Below, one piece after another: positions 15,913-23,814 of a stretch of DNA of 30,015 nt. The translations under genes and the position numbers were made by a program. This DNA is from an uncultured Clostridia bacterium (GTDB taxonomy: Bacteria; Bacillota; Clostridia; TANB77; CAG-508), in contig CANQMG010000006.1 of assembly GCA_947624925.1 (NCBI GenBank), positions 1 to 30,015 of the forward strand, given 5' to 3'. Within the stretch, counting starts at the first letter, position 1. Each line of letters starts with the position of its first letter. The notes beneath the pieces were generated by a model. It saw nothing but the letters and a program-made list of their open reading frames with translations. It did not search any database and was not told where the DNA came from.

Positions 15913-15927
15913 GAGTTTTTTTACAAA
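15906..15927. promoter_or_regulatory. Inverted repeat over the MATE -35 box, possible operator
   Basis: Seven-base arms TTTGTAA and TTACAAA are separated by eight bases, and one arm covers the -35 box. Size and position suit a dimeric repressor, but no regulator gene is adjacent, and AT-rich inverted repeats arise easily by chance. Confidence 0.3.
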
Positions 15928-15955
15928 TTACTATATTCTGTTACAATTATATTTG

Positions 15956-15981
15956 TGGAAAAGAGAACCGTCCCATTTTCC
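15956..15981 (+). repeat. Short palindromic repeat, copy D
   Basis: It carries the same core as copies A and C (GGAAAA, GAGAACCGTCCC, TTTTCC) with C in place of T at the variable position. The left extension seen in copy B is missing. It lies 14 bases beyond the plsC stop codon. Confidence 0.85.
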
Positions 15982-15995
15982 TCCTTTTTCCATTT

Positions 15996-16781
15996 CTATA
16001 CTGTATATTTTTCCTTTAATATTTCATCAATGTTTTTATTTTCTAATATTACTTTTTTCATTACTTCAAATGTTCTTTCCCTTAAATCTTCTATTCTATC
16101 TGTTCTACTTAAATTTTGATTTGGATATACTGGTTCTAATACATTCGCTTTTATGCATTTTTTTCGTTTATATATTTTATAAATTCTATCTGGATTTTCA
16201 AAAGTATATACAATAGGTATAATAGGTACATTATTTTCAACAGCCAATTTAAATGCACCATTTTTAAAATTTCTTAGTTCTTCATAGTATGGCCATAATG
16301 AACCTTCTGGATATATATGTATTGTGCTTTTTGATTTCAACGCTTTTTCTATGTCTTGCAAAAACTTTACTTTTTTGCTTTTTTCTTTTGGAATAGGAAC
16401 TGCATTTAATATTCTAATTATATGCCTAACTATAGGAATTTTAAAATTGCTTTCTAATGATAAATAATAGGTTTTACTTGGATATATAATTAGACCATTC
16501 ATCGTACAATCCATTGGATGAATATGATTTGAAACAGTTATTTTTCCACTATTTACATTAGAAATATTTTCTCTTCCTACTATTTCAAAACCAAATAAAA
16601 TTTTATTTATAAAATACAATATTGGTGCTATTATTGCACGTAGCAAATTAGAAAACATATTAAATATTGTCCCAGTTTTTATAAATTCATAATTATCATC
16701 TATTTCGAAATTTAACGGTTCCCATAATTTAAAAATATGCTCATCTTCTTGTGTTATTTGACTATAATTTATTTCTTTCAT
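15996..16781 (-). CDS. 1-acyl-sn-glycerol-3-phosphate acyltransferase family protein (PlsC-like)
   Basis: This 261-residue protein has the acyltransferase signatures VSNHIHPMDC (the HX4D box, H86 and D91) and YPEGSLWPY (the PEG box, 158-160). A hydrophobic stretch at about 47-65 would hold it at the membrane. PlsC enzymes add the second acyl chain to lysophosphatidic acid; relatives acylate other lipids. The gene overlaps the preceding glycosyltransferase gene by 20 bases, so the two products are probably made together and may build a glycolipid. The last 17 codons or so have a degenerate duplicate at 14297-14355, beyond the MATE gene. The exact acceptor is uncertain, and another PlsC may exist elsewhere. 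Confidence 0.85.
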   Translation of the reverse strand: MKEINYSQITQEDEHIFKLWEPLNFEIDDNYEFIKTGTIFNMFSNLLRAIIAPILYFINKILFGFEIVGRENISNVNSGKITVSNHIHPMDCTMNGLIIYPSKTYYLSLESNFKIPIVRHIIRILNAVPIPKEKSKKVKFLQDIEKALKSKSTIHIYPEGSLWPYYEELRNFKNGAFKLAVENNVPIIPIVYTFENPDRIYKIYKRKKCIKANVLEPVYPNQNLSRTDRIEDLRERTFEVMKKVILENKNIDEILKEKYTV

Positions 16782-17895
16782 TTATTTCCTCTATAAACAT
16801 TTCTTCTATTTTTTCTATGCTTTTTTCTATTCTGTAATTCTCTGCTGAATTTGCATATTCTTTTTCCATTTTTTTTCTTTCTTCCTCATTATCTAGCCAA
16901 TAATCAATTTTTTTAGCTAAATCGTTGCTATCACCAGCTTTAAATTTGCTTCTTTCATCTAAAGCAAATTGTGTAGTAGCAGATTTTTTACTATTTGCTA
17001 TAATAGGAACAAGTCCCATAGCAAAAGCTTCTATACATGATATTGCCTCTATTTCTGCATCTGCAGCATGAACATATAAATCACTAAATGATAATATTTC
17101 TTTTAATTCATCTTTTTGATAAAATTTGAATATTGGCTTATTTTTTAATTTACATCCTAATTTTTCATATGAAGAAAGTTTTGGCCCTGTACCTGCAAAT
17201 ATTAATTGTATTTTATCTGCATATTTAGATTTACTAGCAGCATTTATAATAACATCTTGTCTTTTCTCACCAGATAATCTTCCAACCATTGTAATAATTA
17301 TTTTATCTTTAAATTTCTTTGGTTTATCCTTTTTATTGTATTTAAAATCACTTTCTATTCCATTAGAAATAATATGAAGCTTAGCTGTATATCCATGTTC
17401 TTTTAGTTCGCTTGCTATATAATTGCTTGGACAATGTATATGCCTAAATTTATTATAAAAATGGTCTCTAAAAAAATAATAAATTTTGTCATTTACTTTT
17501 TTATTATCTCCTAAGCCTATTGTATATGTAATGTTTTCTGGTTGAACATGAAATGCAGTTGTTGCTGGCTTTTTTAATTTATTTACAATCTTTAATCCTT
17601 GCACTGACAACCAAAATGGCATATAAAAATGTACTATATCTGCCCATTTAATTGCCTCCTCTAATACATTTTTATTCGCTCTTGCAAAATTCATACCTTG
17701 TGATGCAACAATTTTATTTGCTACAGGTGGTAAAATTAATTTTTTAACAATATACTTGTTTTTATCTTTTTCCCCTGTACTAACTATTTTAACCTCATGA
17801 CCTTTTTTTCTTAGATTATCTACAAATCTTCTTGCTGAAATTGTAGTTCCATTATTTGCTCCATCATATTGATCAATTACTATTAAAATTTTCAT
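16762..17895 (-). CDS. Glycosyltransferase family 4 protein, probably acting on diacylglycerol
   Basis: This 377-residue GT-B enzyme has an N-terminal acceptor domain (ILIVIDQYDGANNGTTISARRF) and a C-terminal nucleotide-sugar domain. The latter contains MVGRLSGEKRQDVIINA, IFAGTGPKL and the EX7E motif in AEIEAISCIEAFAMGLVP. The pattern resembles Firmicute 1,2-diacylglycerol glucosyltransferases (GT4), and overlap with the PlsC-like acyltransferase gene favours a membrane glycolipid role; a capsule or other polysaccharide role is possible. It has no signal peptide and would work at the cytoplasmic membrane face. AAGG lies shortly before the ATG. It follows valS after 30 bases, so valS, this gene and plsC may form one transcript. 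Confidence 0.83.
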   Translation of the reverse strand: MKILIVIDQYDGANNGTTISARRFVDNLRKKGHEVKIVSTGEKDKNKYIVKKLILPPVANKIVASQGMNFARANKNVLEEAIKWADIVHFYMPFWLSVQGLKIVNKLKKPATTAFHVQPENITYTIGLGDNKKVNDKIYYFFRDHFYNKFRHIHCPSNYIASELKEHGYTAKLHIISNGIESDFKYNKKDKPKKFKDKIIITMVGRLSGEKRQDVIINAASKSKYADKIQLIFAGTGPKLSSYEKLGCKLKNKPIFKFYQKDELKEILSFSDLYVHAADAEIEAISCIEAFAMGLVPIIANSKKSATTQFALDERSKFKAGDSNDLAKKIDYWLDNEEERKKMEKEYANSAENYRIEKSIEKIEEMFIEEINERNKL

Positions 17896-17925
17896 TTCAT
17901 ACCTTCTTCTTATGATTTATAAATT

Positions 17926-20589
17926 CTATTTTATACTATTTATCCTATTTTCTACATTTTTAAGTAAATCTTTATAATTTAATAATTTAGATTTTTCTTC
18001 ATTTATTTTGCTTTCAGGTGCTTTATTTATAAATCCTGGATTAGATAGCATTTTCTCCCCTCTTGCAACTTCTGATTGTAATCTTTCTTTTTCTTTTTCT
18101 AATCTTTGTAATTCTTCTTTTATATCTACTAGATCTTCAAATGGCATATATACTTCTATTCCATTAGCCAAAATGCTTATTGCATTTGCATCAATTCCAT
18201 TTTTATCTTCTTGTATTTTTAAATTTTTTCCAAATCCTAGTTTTAGTATAAAATCCTTTGATTCTTCTATTTGTTTTTTATATTCCTTAGTTACGAATAT
18301 TAAGTCTGCCTTTTTTGTTGGATGTATATTCATATTAGCTCTAACATTCCTTATTTCAACTATAATATTTTTTATATTTTCTATAATATCATTATCTTCA
18401 TCATAATCAACTCTATGTTTTGTTTTTGGCCAATTCGTAACCATTAATGCATCATCATTATAATTTACTAGATTTTCATATATTTCAGAAGTTACAAATG
18501 GCATAAATGGATGTAACAGTTTTAATGCATCTTTCAAAACATAATTTAAAACAAAACTTACTTGTACTTTTTCATTTATATTACTACTATATAGTCTTGT
18601 TTTTGCTATTTCTACATACCAATCGCAAAAATCATTCCAGATAAAGCTATATATATTATCTAGTGCAATTCCTAAATCGTAATCTTCTATATTTTTAGTA
18701 ACTGTTTTTATTAAATTATCTAATTTATTTAATATCCATCTATCTTCTATTTTTAGGCAATCAGATTTATACTTTCCTGTTGCTGAATCCTTACTTACAT
18801 TACCATATTCAAGTATTTTTTCTTTCTCTGGCATATTATTTATAATAAGCTTAGATACATTCCATATTTTATTTGCAAAATTTGATGCTTGCTCTAATTT
18901 TTCTGGCATATATTTTATATCATTTCCAACTGTAGTTCCAGATATAACAGAGAATCTTAAAGCATCAGCTCCATATTTATCTATTACTTCAATAGGGTCA
19001 ACCCCATTTCCTAATGTTTTTGACATTTTTCTTCCCTGAGAATCCCTTACTAATCCATGAATAACTACATCTTTAAAAGGAATATCCTTCATTAAATATA
19101 AACCTGATGTTATCATTCTTGAAACCCAGAAAGTAATAATATCATATCCAGTAACTAATGTGTTTGTAGGATAAAATGTTTGTAAATCCTCTGTGTTGTT
19201 TGGCCATCCAAGTGTTGAAAATGGCCATAATGCTGAACTAAACCATGTATCTAATGTATCTTCGTCTTGATAAATATTTAAACTTCCACATTTTTCACAT
19301 TTTTCTGGATTTGATTTTGAAACTGTTATATGAGAACAATCTTTACAATAATATGCTGGTATTCTGTGTCCCCACCATAATTGCCTTGATATACACCAAT
19401 CTTTAATATTTTCTACCCAATTAAAATAAATCTTTTCATACTTTTGAGGAACAAATCTTATCTTGCCTGTTTTAACTGCATCAATTGCTGGTTTTGTAAT
19501 TTCCTTCATTTTTATAAACCATTGTACTGATACTCTAGGTTCTATTGTAGATTTGCATCTTTCACATTTTGCAACATTATGTATGTAATCCTCAACGCTT
19601 ACTAAAGCTCCTAAAGATTTTAGTTTTTGTACTATAACATCTCTAGCATCTATTGCATCCATACCTTGTACTTCTGGCATTAAATCTAGCATTTTATTAT
19701 CTTCGTCAAATACCTCTATAATATCTAATTTATGATTAATTCCCGCTTCGTAATCATTTGGATCATGTGCTGGTGTTATTTTAACACAACCTGTTCCAAA
19801 TTCCTTATCTACAAATTTATCTGCTATAATAGGTATTTCTCTATTTACAATAGGAAGTATACATGTTTTTCCAACAATATCTTTATATCTTTCATCTTCT
19901 GGATGAACTGCAACAGCTGTATCTCCAAGCATAGTTTCTGGTCTGGTTGTTGCTACCTCTACATACTTTTCTTCATCTTTTATTTTATATCTTAAATGCC
20001 ACAAATGTGATGCTTCTTCTTTATATTCAACTTCTGCATCTGAAATTGCAGTATGGCAACTACTACACCAATTTATAATTCTTTTTCCCTTATAAATTAA
20101 ACCATCATTATATAATCTAACAAATTGCTCTAAAACAGCATCTGACATTCCTTTATCTAGCGTGAATCTGCGTCTACTCCAATCACAAGAACAACCTAAT
20201 TTTTTTTGCTGATTTTCAATTGTACCTCCATAAAGATTAGTCCAGTCCCAAGCTTCTTTTAAAAATTTTTCTCTGCCTAATTCTTGCTTCGTTTTTCCTT
20301 CAGATTTTATTTTTTGAACAACTTTCATTTCTGTTGAAATTGCTGAATGATCTGAACCAGGAAGCCATAAAACATTAAGACCCTTCATTCTATTAAATCT
20401 AATTAAAATATCTTGTATAGTCTCATCTAATGCATGCCCCATATGTAATCTACCAGTTACATTTGGAGGTGGCATCATAATACAATAACTTTCTTTTGTT
20501 GTATCCATATTTGGCTTAAAATAGCCATTTTTCTCCCATGTTTCATATTGTTTTTCTTCAAAGTCTTTTGGATTAAATTTGTCTTTCAT
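17926..20589 (-). CDS. valS: Valine-tRNA ligase
   Basis: This 887-residue class I synthetase has PPPNVTGRLHMGHAL (HIGH box, HMGH at 49-52) and KMSKT (521-525). An editing (CP1) domain spans about 200-350 and includes TTRPETMLGDTAVAV, which removes mischarged threonine. Two zinc-type cysteine pairs lie at about 415-434. A C-terminal coiled coil (about 825-887, LQRLEKEKERLQSEV) is the ValRS tRNA-binding arm. It attaches valine to tRNA-Val. The start follows GGAGG by five bases. Many Firmicute valS genes carry a long T-box leader; the gap here is only about 90 bases and shows none. The gene is probably read from the promoter of the small membrane protein upstream, past a weak hairpin. Confidence 0.97.
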   Translation of the reverse strand: MKDKFNPKDFEEKQYETWEKNGYFKPNMDTTKESYCIMMPPPNVTGRLHMGHALDETIQDILIRFNRMKGLNVLWLPGSDHSAISTEMKVVQKIKSEGKTKQELGREKFLKEAWDWTNLYGGTIENQQKKLGCSCDWSRRRFTLDKGMSDAVLEQFVRLYNDGLIYKGKRIINWCSSCHTAISDAEVEYKEEASHLWHLRYKIKDEEKYVEVATTRPETMLGDTAVAVHPEDERYKDIVGKTCILPIVNREIPIIADKFVDKEFGTGCVKITPAHDPNDYEAGINHKLDIIEVFDEDNKMLDLMPEVQGMDAIDARDVIVQKLKSLGALVSVEDYIHNVAKCERCKSTIEPRVSVQWFIKMKEITKPAIDAVKTGKIRFVPQKYEKIYFNWVENIKDWCISRQLWWGHRIPAYYCKDCSHITVSKSNPEKCEKCGSLNIYQDEDTLDTWFSSALWPFSTLGWPNNTEDLQTFYPTNTLVTGYDIITFWVSRMITSGLYLMKDIPFKDVVIHGLVRDSQGRKMSKTLGNGVDPIEVIDKYGADALRFSVISGTTVGNDIKYMPEKLEQASNFANKIWNVSKLIINNMPEKEKILEYGNVSKDSATGKYKSDCLKIEDRWILNKLDNLIKTVTKNIEDYDLGIALDNIYSFIWNDFCDWYVEIAKTRLYSSNINEKVQVSFVLNYVLKDALKLLHPFMPFVTSEIYENLVNYNDDALMVTNWPKTKHRVDYDEDNDIIENIKNIIVEIRNVRANMNIHPTKKADLIFVTKEYKKQIEESKDFILKLGFGKNLKIQEDKNGIDANAISILANGIEVYMPFEDLVDIKEELQRLEKEKERLQSEVARGEKMLSNPGFINKAPESKINEEKSKLLNYKDLLKNVENRINSIK

Positions 20590-20629
20590 ATTGACCTCCT
20601 ATAATTTTAATTTGCTTTTTACAAAAGAT

Positions 20630-20650
20630 AGGCAGGCATCAGACCTACCC
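20630..20650 (-). terminator. Weak hairpin between the small membrane protein gene and valS
   Basis: On the minus strand GGGTAGG and CCTGCCT pair over seven positions (two G/U) with a seven-base loop, followed by ATCTTTTG. The T-run is short and interrupted, so it is likely a leaky terminator or processing site. Its sequence resembles the desulfurase terminator at 6594. Confidence 0.4.
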
Positions 20651-20679
20651 ATAAAATTGACATTCTCATTATATTTTAT

Positions 20680-20871
20680 TTACATTTGAAAAAATATCAT
20701 TAGTGCTCCAACTATTGCTATTACAAAACCCAATATTTTCATTCCTGCTGTTGCTTCATTTTGGTCACCAAATCCGAATAATTTTTGGGTTAATTTTCGC
20801 GCATCATAAATCATTATAACACCCAGTAATGTAATTAAAACTCCAATAATTACAAAAATTAATTTTAACAT
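20680..20871 (-). CDS. Small two-helix membrane protein, unknown function
   Basis: This 63-residue protein has two hydrophobic helices (about 3-23 and 44-61). They are joined by a polar loop with YDARKLTQKLFGFGDQNEATAGMK. The open frame starts four codons earlier (20883), but there AAGG overlaps the start codon itself. The ATG at 20871 has AAGGA about 11 bases upstream and is preferred. The loop pattern resembles small membrane proteins common in Clostridia, but I do not know a function. It follows recG and precedes valS on the same strand, with its own promoter. Confidence 0.7.
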   Translation of the reverse strand: MLKLIFVIIGVLITLLGVIMIYDARKLTQKLFGFGDQNEATAGMKILGFVIAIVGALMIFFQM

Positions 20872-20905
20872 AAAATTCAACATCCTTATACATAACTTAT
20901 TTTAT

Positions 20906-20934
20906 ATATTACTTCTTTTTTTATTAAAAGTCAA
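20906..20934 (-). promoter_or_regulatory. Promoter for the small membrane protein gene and probably valS
   Basis: Minus strand TTGACT and TAATAT lie 17 bases apart in the gap after recG. The predicted start is some 28 bases before the ATG at 20871. Confidence 0.55.
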
Positions 20935-20939
20935 TAATT

Positions 20940-22988
20940 TTAGATTTCTATTCTTTTTTCTAGCTTTTCTTCTAATTTTTTCCTTAAAATGTAATTTTCT
21001 TTTTTTTCTAATAGTGGGTCTTGCTCCATTATTTTTACACTAAGTGCCTGAACTAATTTTAATATTTTTATGTCTTCAAATAAATTTGCTATTTTAAATT
21101 CTGGAAGTCCATGTTGCTTTGTTCCAAAAAATTCTCCTGAACCTCTTAGTTCTAAGTCTTTTTCAGAAATTATGAATCCATCATTTGTTTCCTGCATTAC
21201 CTTCATTCTTTTTCTTATAATTTCAGAATTTCCTTGATATTTTAATATACAATATGATTTATATTCACCACGTCCCACTCTACCTCTTAATTGATGAAGC
21301 TGTGCTAATCCAAATCGTTCTGCATTTTCTATAATCATTATACTGCTATTAGGTACATTAACCCCTACCTCTATTACAGTTGTAGATATTAAAATATCTA
21401 TTTTTCCATCTTTAAACTTTTCCATTATTTCGTCTTTTTCTTTTTGTTTAAGTTTACCATGTATATATTCAACATTATATTCTTTAAAAATTTCTGTTTT
21501 ATACTTTTCTGCAAGTTCTAATACAGATTTTGCATCTATTTCTTCTGACTCCTCCACAAGTGGACACACAATATATGCTTGTCTTCCTTCATTTATCTGC
21601 TTTTTTATAAAATTATTTACTCTATCCTCCATTGATTTTGTAACAGCAAATGTATCTATTTTTTTTCTATTTGGCGGAAGTTCATCTATTATAGAGATAT
21701 CCAAATCGCCATATAAAATTAATGCTAATGTTCTTGGTATCGGTGTTGCAGTCATAACCAAAACATCTGGATTTTTTCCTTTTGATGCAATAACACTTCT
21801 TTGTCTTACTCCAAATCTATGTTGCTCATCTGTTACTACTAATCCTAAATTTTTAAATACTACATTTTCTTCTATTAATGCATGAGTCCCTATTAAAATA
21901 TCTATTTCTCCATTTTTTAATTTCTCTAAAATTTCATCCTTTTTCTTTTTTGTTGTTCCTCCAAGGAGTAATTCACATTTAATATTATATTTAGATAAAA
22001 TTTGATTAAAACTTTCTAAATGTTGCTTAGCAAGAATAGAAGTTGGCGCCATAATCGTCATTTGATATCCACTTTTAACAGCTTTATAGGCTGCTATTAT
22101 TGCTACAATAGTTTTACCAGAGCCTACATCTCCTTGTAATAATCTATTCATAGGCTCTTCATCTTCCATATCTTTTTCTATTTCTTCTAAAACTCTTAAT
22201 TGAGCTTTTGTTAATTTAAATGGCAAATCATTTATAACATCTGACATTTTTACATCTTTATTAAATGCATTCCCTTTTTCCTTGTTTTTATATTTATTTT
22301 TTAGGTTAAGAAGCAATAATTGCATATCCAATAATTCTTCAAATACTAATCTTGTTCTTGCTTTTTCATATTCTTGAAAATCTTTGGGAAAATGTATATT
22401 TTTTACTGAATTATTTATATCTAGTAAGTTATATTCATTTAATATATATTCTGGTATAGTTTCTTCTAAATTAGGATAAACTTCTTTTAAGCCATTTTCT
22501 ATTATTTGTCTAATTATGTTTTGAGATAAATTATATGTAGATGGATATAAAGGTATTATTTTACCTGTGTTTTTAGTACTTTCTTCTTTATCAAAAACTG
22601 GTGATAACATTTCTACTTTACCAATTTTTCTATTTATTTTACCATAAAAATTATATTTTTCTCCTAGTTTAAATATATTTTTTAAATAACTTTGATTGTA
22701 CCAAATTACTTCGCAACACTCTGTTTCGTCTCTTACTATTAATTTATATATAGTCATATTTTTTTTATATGTTCTAATTTCTTTTATTTTAGATACAACT
22801 ATTGCTTGTATTAAAACTTCTTCTCCTTCTATTGTATCTGCAATTTTTTTAGGTTTACTTCTATCTTCATATTCTCTTGGATAATATGATATTAAATCTT
22901 GCAGAGTATATATATTTAATTTATTTAAAAGCTTTACTCTATTTGGCCCAACACCTTTTACAAATTTTACATCTTTATTTAATTCCAA
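20940..22988 (-). CDS. recG: ATP-dependent DNA helicase RecG
   Basis: This 682-residue protein has the RecG layout. A wedge/OB-fold domain spans about 1-230, with KGVGPNRVKLLNKL and an IWYNQSYLK strand. A superfamily 2 helicase core follows: Walker A GDVGSGKT (286-293), DEQHRFGV in place of DEAH, TATPIPRTLAL, and VIEVGVNVPNSSIMI with QLHQLRGRVGR. A short C-terminal region includes the RecG-type SEKDLELRGSGEFFGTKQHG. RecG reverses stalled forks and migrates Holliday junctions. The start codon is TTG at 22988, with AGGAG about ten bases upstream and no suitable ATG nearby. It has its own promoter and runs divergently from the VanW lipoprotein gene. Confidence 0.97.
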   Translation of the reverse strand: MELNKDVKFVKGVGPNRVKLLNKLNIYTLQDLISYYPREYEDRSKPKKIADTIEGEEVLIQAIVVSKIKEIRTYKKNMTIYKLIVRDETECCEVIWYNQSYLKNIFKLGEKYNFYGKINRKIGKVEMLSPVFDKEESTKNTGKIIPLYPSTYNLSQNIIRQIIENGLKEVYPNLEETIPEYILNEYNLLDINNSVKNIHFPKDFQEYEKARTRLVFEELLDMQLLLLNLKNKYKNKEKGNAFNKDVKMSDVINDLPFKLTKAQLRVLEEIEKDMEDEEPMNRLLQGDVGSGKTIVAIIAAYKAVKSGYQMTIMAPTSILAKQHLESFNQILSKYNIKCELLLGGTTKKKKDEILEKLKNGEIDILIGTHALIEENVVFKNLGLVVTDEQHRFGVRQRSVIASKGKNPDVLVMTATPIPRTLALILYGDLDISIIDELPPNRKKIDTFAVTKSMEDRVNNFIKKQINEGRQAYIVCPLVEESEEIDAKSVLELAEKYKTEIFKEYNVEYIHGKLKQKEKDEIMEKFKDGKIDILISTTVIEVGVNVPNSSIMIIENAERFGLAQLHQLRGRVGRGEYKSYCILKYQGNSEIIRKRMKVMQETNDGFIISEKDLELRGSGEFFGTKQHGLPEFKIANLFEDIKILKLVQALSVKIMEQDPLLEKKENYILRKKLEEKLEKRIEI

Positions 22989-23020
22989 ATTTCTCTATCT
23001 CCTATTTTTATATTGTACAT

Positions 23021-23050
23021 ATTGTATCACATTTATTTATGTAAAATCAA
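23021..23050 (-). promoter_or_regulatory. Promoter of recG
   Basis: Minus strand TTGATT and TACAAT lie 18 bases apart, with TGTGA before the -10 box. The predicted leader is about 27 bases. Confidence 0.5.
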
Positions 23051-23115
23051 TTTTTAAGTTTAATATTTATTATTTTATTGGTAATAATAATTAAAAAATA
23101 ACAATGGAGGAATTT

Positions 23116-23754
23116 ATGAAAAAATCTATATATGCTTTTTTCATTTTAATACTTTTAATTTTTATATTAACTGGATGTCAATCTAAAACACAAAATAATG
23201 AACAAACCAATAGCTCAGAGGAAAATACATCTAATAGTAATACCGAAAATACTGATAATAATTTATCTAATAATACTTCCTCACAACAAATTGTAAAAGA
23301 AGAAATATCATCTTTTAAAACTAAATTAATTGCTGATTATTCAGATAAAGATAGAGATTCTAATATTGAACTTGCTTGTTCTACTTTAGATGGAACTGTT
23401 ATAAATTCTAATGAAACTTTTTCTTTTTGGGATACAATAGGAAATCCAACAAAAGATAAAGGATATAAAAAGGCTAAAGCTTTTGATTCAGATGGTGACC
23501 TTATAGAAGCGTATGGTGGTGGATTATGCCAAGTTAGTACAACATTATATAATGCTATTTTAAAGTTAGATGATTTTGATGTTACAGAAAGACATCCACA
23601 TAGCAATGATGTTCCATATATAAAGGATGGAAAAGATGCATCTGTATCATACAGTTCATCTGATTTAAAATTTAAAAATAAATCTGATTACAGTATAGAA
23701 ATTAAAGCAGATGTTGTAGATGATAATGTAGAAATAAAAATATTAAAATTCTAA
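23116..23754 (+). CDS. VanW-domain lipoprotein
   Basis: This 212-residue protein begins with a lipoprotein signal peptide (KK, a hydrophobic core, then ILTGC with the lipid-attached Cys at 21). A Ser/Asn/Thr-rich spacer follows to about residue 60, then a VanW-type domain. The domain is recognised by NSNETFSFWDTIGNPTKDKG, AYGGGLCQVSTTLYNAIL and TERHPHSNDVPYI. VanW domains occur in glycopeptide-resistance clusters and many Firmicute surface proteins; their biochemical role is not established. The neighbouring plus-strand gene encodes a D-Ala-D-Ala carboxypeptidase, which fits a cell-wall role but not proven vancomycin resistance. The ATG at 23116 is chosen because GGAGG lies five bases upstream; the frame opens at 23104 inside that site. 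Confidence 0.9.
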   Translation: MKKSIYAFFILILLIFILTGCQSKTQNNEQTNSSEENTSNSNTENTDNNLSNNTSSQQIVKEEISSFKTKLIADYSDKDRDSNIELACSTLDGTVINSNETFSFWDTIGNPTKDKGYKKAKAFDSDGDLIEAYGGGLCQVSTTLYNAILKLDDFDVTERHPHSNDVPYIKDGKDASVSYSSSDLKFKNKSDYSIEIKADVVDDNVEIKILKF

Positions 23755-23769
23755 GTAATTTATAATCTT

Positions 23770-23801
23770 CATAGTGAATATATTTTACTATATTCATTAT
23801 G
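23770..23801 (+). promoter_or_regulatory. 13-bp hairpin abutting the carboxypeptidase ribosome-binding site
   Basis: CATAGTGAATATA and TATATTCATTATG pair over 13 positions (one G/U) around a six-base loop TTTTAC. The last base of the stem is the first G of the GGAGG used by the next gene. No T-run follows, so it is not a standard terminator. It could limit ribosome access, block 3'-to-5' decay of the VanW message, or be a processing site. Confidence 0.6.
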
Positions 23802-23814
23802 GAGGATTTATCTT

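Noticed and set aside
7896..15981. Repeats as a CRISPR array
   Set aside because: The four copies are kilobases apart, in both orientations, with whole genes between them.
20590..20679. Possible T-box riboswitch before valS
   Set aside because: The gap is only about 90 bases. It lacks the T-box sequence, the specifier stem and an antiterminator; only one weak hairpin is present.
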